In this document: positions 13,687 to 15,803 of the stretch, one piece after another
Layout: the number at the start of each line of letters is the position of its first letter
How positions within the stretch are numbered: the stretch's first letter is position 1
NCBI GenBank assembly: GCA_016200675.1
Contig: JACQEH010000187.1
Coordinates: forward strand, 1-15,803
Reading direction: 5' to 3'
DNA length: 15,803 nucleotides
From: Chloroflexota bacterium
GTDB taxonomy: Bacteria > Chloroflexota > Limnocylindria > Limnocylindrales > CSP1-4
The notes under the pieces: generated by a model
What the model was told of the DNA's origin: nothing
Databases searched by the model: none
Seen by the model: only the letters and a program-made list of their open reading frames with translations
Position numbers and translations under genes: made by a program

Positions 13687-13905
13687 ATGAAAGCGACTGT
13701 TTCCGAGAAGGGCCAGGTCACCATCCCGAAGCCACTTCGGCGGCGGCTCGGGATCCGGCCCGGATCGATTCTGGAGTTCGATGCGGAGGAGGGTCGCCTC
13801 GTCGCCCGGAAGGCGAGCGAGCAGAACCCTGTTGACGAGGTCTGGGGCACGCTCGACCTGGGCGAGCCCGTGGACGAGTTCATCGAGCGCATCCGTGGTC
13901 GTTGA
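13687..13905 (+). CDS. AbrB/MazE-family (VapB) antitoxin
   Basis: This 72-aa protein has the swapped-hairpin AbrB/SpoVT fold signature MKATVSEKGQVTIPKPLRRR then L-G-I-R-P-G-S-I-L-E-F. The C-terminal tail (VWGTLDLGEPVDEFIERIRG) would wrap the toxin. Such antitoxins bind their own promoter and inhibit the partner nuclease. The ATG is fixed by the TTGACG/TACCAT promoter six nt upstream. The stop codon is directly followed by the toxin's GTG start, so the two are translated as a pair. Confidence 0.9.
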   Translation: MKATVSEKGQVTIPKPLRRRLGIRPGSILEFDAEEGRLVARKASEQNPVDEVWGTLDLGEPVDEFIERIRGR

Positions 13906-14319
13906 GTGATCACGGCCGTTGACACGAGCGTCCTCCTCGACGTCTTCACGGCCGATGCGGAGCGCGGCCGCGGTTCGCATGCCGCGCTGACGCGTTGTCT
14001 GCGCGAAGGCAGCCTCGTCGCGTGCGAGGTGGTGTGGGCCGAGCTGGCGTCCGGGTTTCGGGACGAGGACGTGCTGCTTGTCGACATGGAACGACTCGGC
14101 GTGACCTTCGAGCCCCTGGACCGGGGTGCGGCACTGGCTGCGGGAGCCGCGTGGCGGAGCTACCGCTCGTTGGGCGGCTCGCGGCAACGGATCCTGGCCG
14201 ATTTCCTCATTGGTGCCCACGCCGCGGCGAACGCCGACCGGCTGCTGACCCGCGATCGCGGCTTCTACCGCACGCACTTCGCGAACGTGACCGTCCTCGA
14301 TCCTGGCGACGCGCCATGA
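13906..14319 (+). CDS. VapC-type PIN-domain ribonuclease toxin
   Basis: This 137-aa PIN-domain toxin is predicted to cleave RNA in a Mg-dependent way; known VapC targets are tRNAs or rRNA. The acidic active-site set is complete: D6 (VDTSVLLD), E46 (VWAEL), D99 (LADFLIGAHA) and D117 (LTRDRGF). The GTG start abuts the antitoxin stop (TGA then GTG). It ends 25 nt before the methyltransferase gene. It appears intact and active; neutralisation by the preceding AbrB-type protein is expected. Confidence 0.9.
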   Translation: MITAVDTSVLLDVFTADAERGRGSHAALTRCLREGSLVACEVVWAELASGFRDEDVLLVDMERLGVTFEPLDRGAALAAGAAWRSYRSLGGSRQRILADFLIGAHAAANADRLLTRDRGFYRTHFANVTVLDPGDAP

Positions 14320-14344
14320 CGGGTAGAGGCGGGACGACCGCCGG

Positions 14345-15803
14345 ATGAGCGAGGGAACCTCCGTCCCGATCGCGAAGGCGAAGGGCCGGCCCATGCTCCA
14401 GTGGGTGGGCAAGCGGGCGCTCCGGGAGGTCCGCTCGTTCCCGGCCCAGCTCGTGGAGCGGTTCGCGTCGACGGCGCCGGCGGGCGCGGCGTCGGCGGAC
14501 GTGGACTGGTCCGGCTGGCCGGACCGGTTCGATCGCGGGGGCCTGCTCTTCCACGGCGACAACAAGGAGGTCCTCGCCCACCTCCTGGCCAACGGCTTCC
14601 GGGGGAAAGTGGATCTCGTCTACATCGACCCGCCGTTCGACTCGGGCGCGGACTACGTCCGGAAGGTCCAGCTCCGTGGCGCGTCCGGCTCGGTCCGCCT
14701 GGACGGCGAGTCGCACACGCTCGGCGAACAGATCCAGTACACGGACATCTGGGCGAACGACACCTACCTCCAGTTCATGTACGAGCGGCTGCTGCTCATC
14801 AAGGAGCTGTTGGCGACCGATTCGGTCGCGGTCATCCACCTCGACGAGACCAGAGTTCACTACCTGAAGATCATCTTGGACGAGGTCTTCGGGTCCGAGC
14901 AGTTCGTCAACGAGATCATCTGGAAGCGCCAGACGGCACACAGCGACGTCGGCCAGGGAGCGCGGCACCTCGGCCGGCTTCATGACTCCCTGCTCGTCTA
15001 CGGTCGGGGGAACTTCACCTGGAACGAGGTGTTCACGCCGTACGCCACTGGGTACACCGACGCGTTCTACAAACACGTTGACGCGGAGACCGGTCGTCGA
15101 TACACCCTCAGCGATCTTGCCGCGCCCGGCGGTTCCGGCAAGGGCAACCCGCACTACGAGTTCCTCGGCGTGACGCGCTACTGGCGGTTCAGCCAGAAGC
15201 GCATGCAGGAACTCTACGAACAGGGACGAATCGTGCAGGCACAGCCCGGATCCGTGCCGCGCCAGAAGCGCTACCTCGACGAGATGCGTGGTGTGCCGCT
15301 CCAGAGCATCTGGGACGATATTCGGCCCATTCAGAGCCAGGCGGGCGAGCGGATCGACTTTCCGACCCAGAAGCCGGAAGCGCTGATCAACCGCATCGTC
15401 GATCTTGCCTCCAACCCCGGCGACATCGTCCTTGACTGCTTCATCGGGAGCGGGACCACGGCGGCGGTGGCGCAGAAGCTCGGGCGGCGCTGGATCGGGG
15501 CGGACATCAACAAGGGGGCTATCCAGACGACCGAGAAGCGGCTCGCGGCGATCATCGAGGACCAGGCTCGGGCGGCCTCGAGCGAGCAGCTCGCGATGGA
15601 GTCGAGCGAAGCGATCCGCCCGGCACAGTTGGGCTTTTCCGTCCTCCGCGTGAACGACTACGACCTCCAGATCCAGCACAACGAGGCGGTCAACCTGGCG
15701 GTCGAGCACCTCGGCGCGGACCGGACCAAGACGGACTCATTCTTCCAGGGCACGCTCGGGCGGGAGCTCCTGTACATCGTGGGCTTCAATCACCCGTGCA
15801 GCC
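14345..15803 (+). CDS. Type III-like (beta-class) site-specific DNA methyltransferase (Mod-like), 3' end outside window
   Basis: At least 486 codons of a DNA amino-methyltransferase are visible, with no stop before the window end. Motif IV is DPPF (residues 95-98, in LVYIDPPFDSGADY). The AdoMet-binding motif I is D-C-F-I-G-S-G-T-T (364-372), preceded by F-P-T-Q-K-P. Motif IV before motif I is the beta-class order found in type III Mod subunits and some N6-adenine or N4-cytosine enzymes. A segment after motif IV (GEQIQYTDIWANDTYLQFMY) also fits Mod-like enzymes. It would both recognise the site and protect the host, and is the likely partner of the Res-like gene at 8606-11233 despite the 3.1 kb between them. 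The ATG at 14345 is 25 nt after vapC, so co-transcription with the toxin pair is possible. The target-recognition part probably lies partly outside the window. Confidence 0.88.
   Translation, partial: MSEGTSVPIAKAKGRPMLQWVGKRALREVRSFPAQLVERFASTAPAGAASADVDWSGWPDRFDRGGLLFHGDNKEVLAHLLANGFRGKVDLVYIDPPFDSGADYVRKVQLRGASGSVRLDGESHTLGEQIQYTDIWANDTYLQFMYERLLLIKELLATDSVAVIHLDETRVHYLKIILDEVFGSEQFVNEIIWKRQTAHSDVGQGARHLGRLHDSLLVYGRGNFTWNEVFTPYATGYTDAFYKHVDAETGRRYTLSDLAAPGGSGKGNPHYEFLGVTRYWRFSQKRMQELYEQGRIVQAQPGSVPRQKRYLDEMRGVPLQSIWDDIRPIQSQAGERIDFPTQKPEALINRIVDLASNPGDIVLDCFIGSGTTAAVAQKLGRRWIGADINKGAIQTTEKRLAAIIEDQARAASSEQLAMESSEAIRPAQLGFSVLRVNDYDLQIQHNEAVNLAVEHLGADRTKTDSFFQGTLGRELLYIVGFNHPCS

Noticed and set aside
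11254..14592. Long minus-strand open frames opposite the RHH/RelE, Fic and VapBC genes
   Set aside because: They overlap plus-strand genes with clear active-site motifs and show no domain of their own, apart from the separate 13233-13589 antitoxin, which is in a different frame.
14207..15709. 500-codon minus-strand open frame opposite the methyltransferase gene
   Set aside because: The plus strand has DPPF and the AdoMet motif in a continuous frame; the minus product looks like a GC-driven shadow.
8606..15803. BREX, DISARM or type I restriction system
   Set aside because: No PglZ, BrxC, DrmA/B or HsdS homologue is visible; the pair of a Res-like helicase-nuclease and a beta-class methyltransferase fits a type III-like system best.
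1..15803. tRNA, rRNA, insertion-sequence transposase, integrase or attachment site
   Set aside because: No cloverleaf-like sequence, rRNA segment, transposase or recombinase motif, or terminal inverted repeats with target duplication were recognised by eye; a covariance-model search would be decisive for small RNAs.

Overview
The window is very GC-rich and densely coded on both strands. Three features suggest a high-GC, non-proteobacterial, Chloroflexota-like bacterium: a DarA-type c-di-AMP receptor, an ECF sigma/RskA pair, and recurrent leaderless promoters (a -10 box exactly 6 nt before the start codon). This placement is inference; there is no rRNA or tRNA marker in the window.

Region by region. 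(a) Positions 1-4046, minus strand: a NicO-type nickel/cobalt exporter-like membrane protein, then tldD and the 5' part of tldE/pmbA. The last two overlap by 7 nt. (b) 4047-4757: about 700 bp with no credible gene. It holds a strong GC hairpin, a separated direct repeat, a 21-nt near-palindrome and an array of degenerate repeats. (c) 4758-6945, plus strand: tmk (dTMP kinase), an ECF sigma factor and an RskA-type anti-sigma factor, all overlapping and so one operon. (d) 7098-8117, minus strand: a GAF-GGDEF diguanylate cyclase. It is divergent from darA (8270-8599), so c-di-GMP synthesis and c-di-AMP sensing genes share one 152-bp promoter region. (e) 8606 to the window end: a defence/stress island. 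It begins 6 nt after darA with a type III restriction-type helicase-nuclease (Res-like) and ends with a beta-class DNA methyltransferase (Mod-like) that runs off the window. Between these two halves sit an RHH/RelE toxin-antitoxin pair, a self-inhibited Fic protein with a C-terminal winged helix, an Xre/MbcA-type antitoxin with no visible toxin, and a VapBC (AbrB/PIN) pair.

The points most worth a second look: the restriction and modification genes are separated by about 3.1 kb of toxin-antitoxin cargo; the RHH antitoxin carries an apparent 1-nt frameshift at a G5 run, since the expected C-terminus is intact in the next frame; the restriction gene is closely linked to the c-di-AMP receptor gene; Tmk has Ala in place of the usual Asp of its DR(Y/H) motif; and four genes carry the TANNNT-N6-RTG leaderless promoter geometry.

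Likely cooperation: the methyltransferase would protect host sites from the Res nuclease. The toxin-antitoxin and Fic genes may stabilise the island or act as extra anti-phage layers. The tmk-sigma-antisigma operon ties a housekeeping nucleotide kinase to an envelope or stress regulon. These functional links are inferred from family membership and gene order only.
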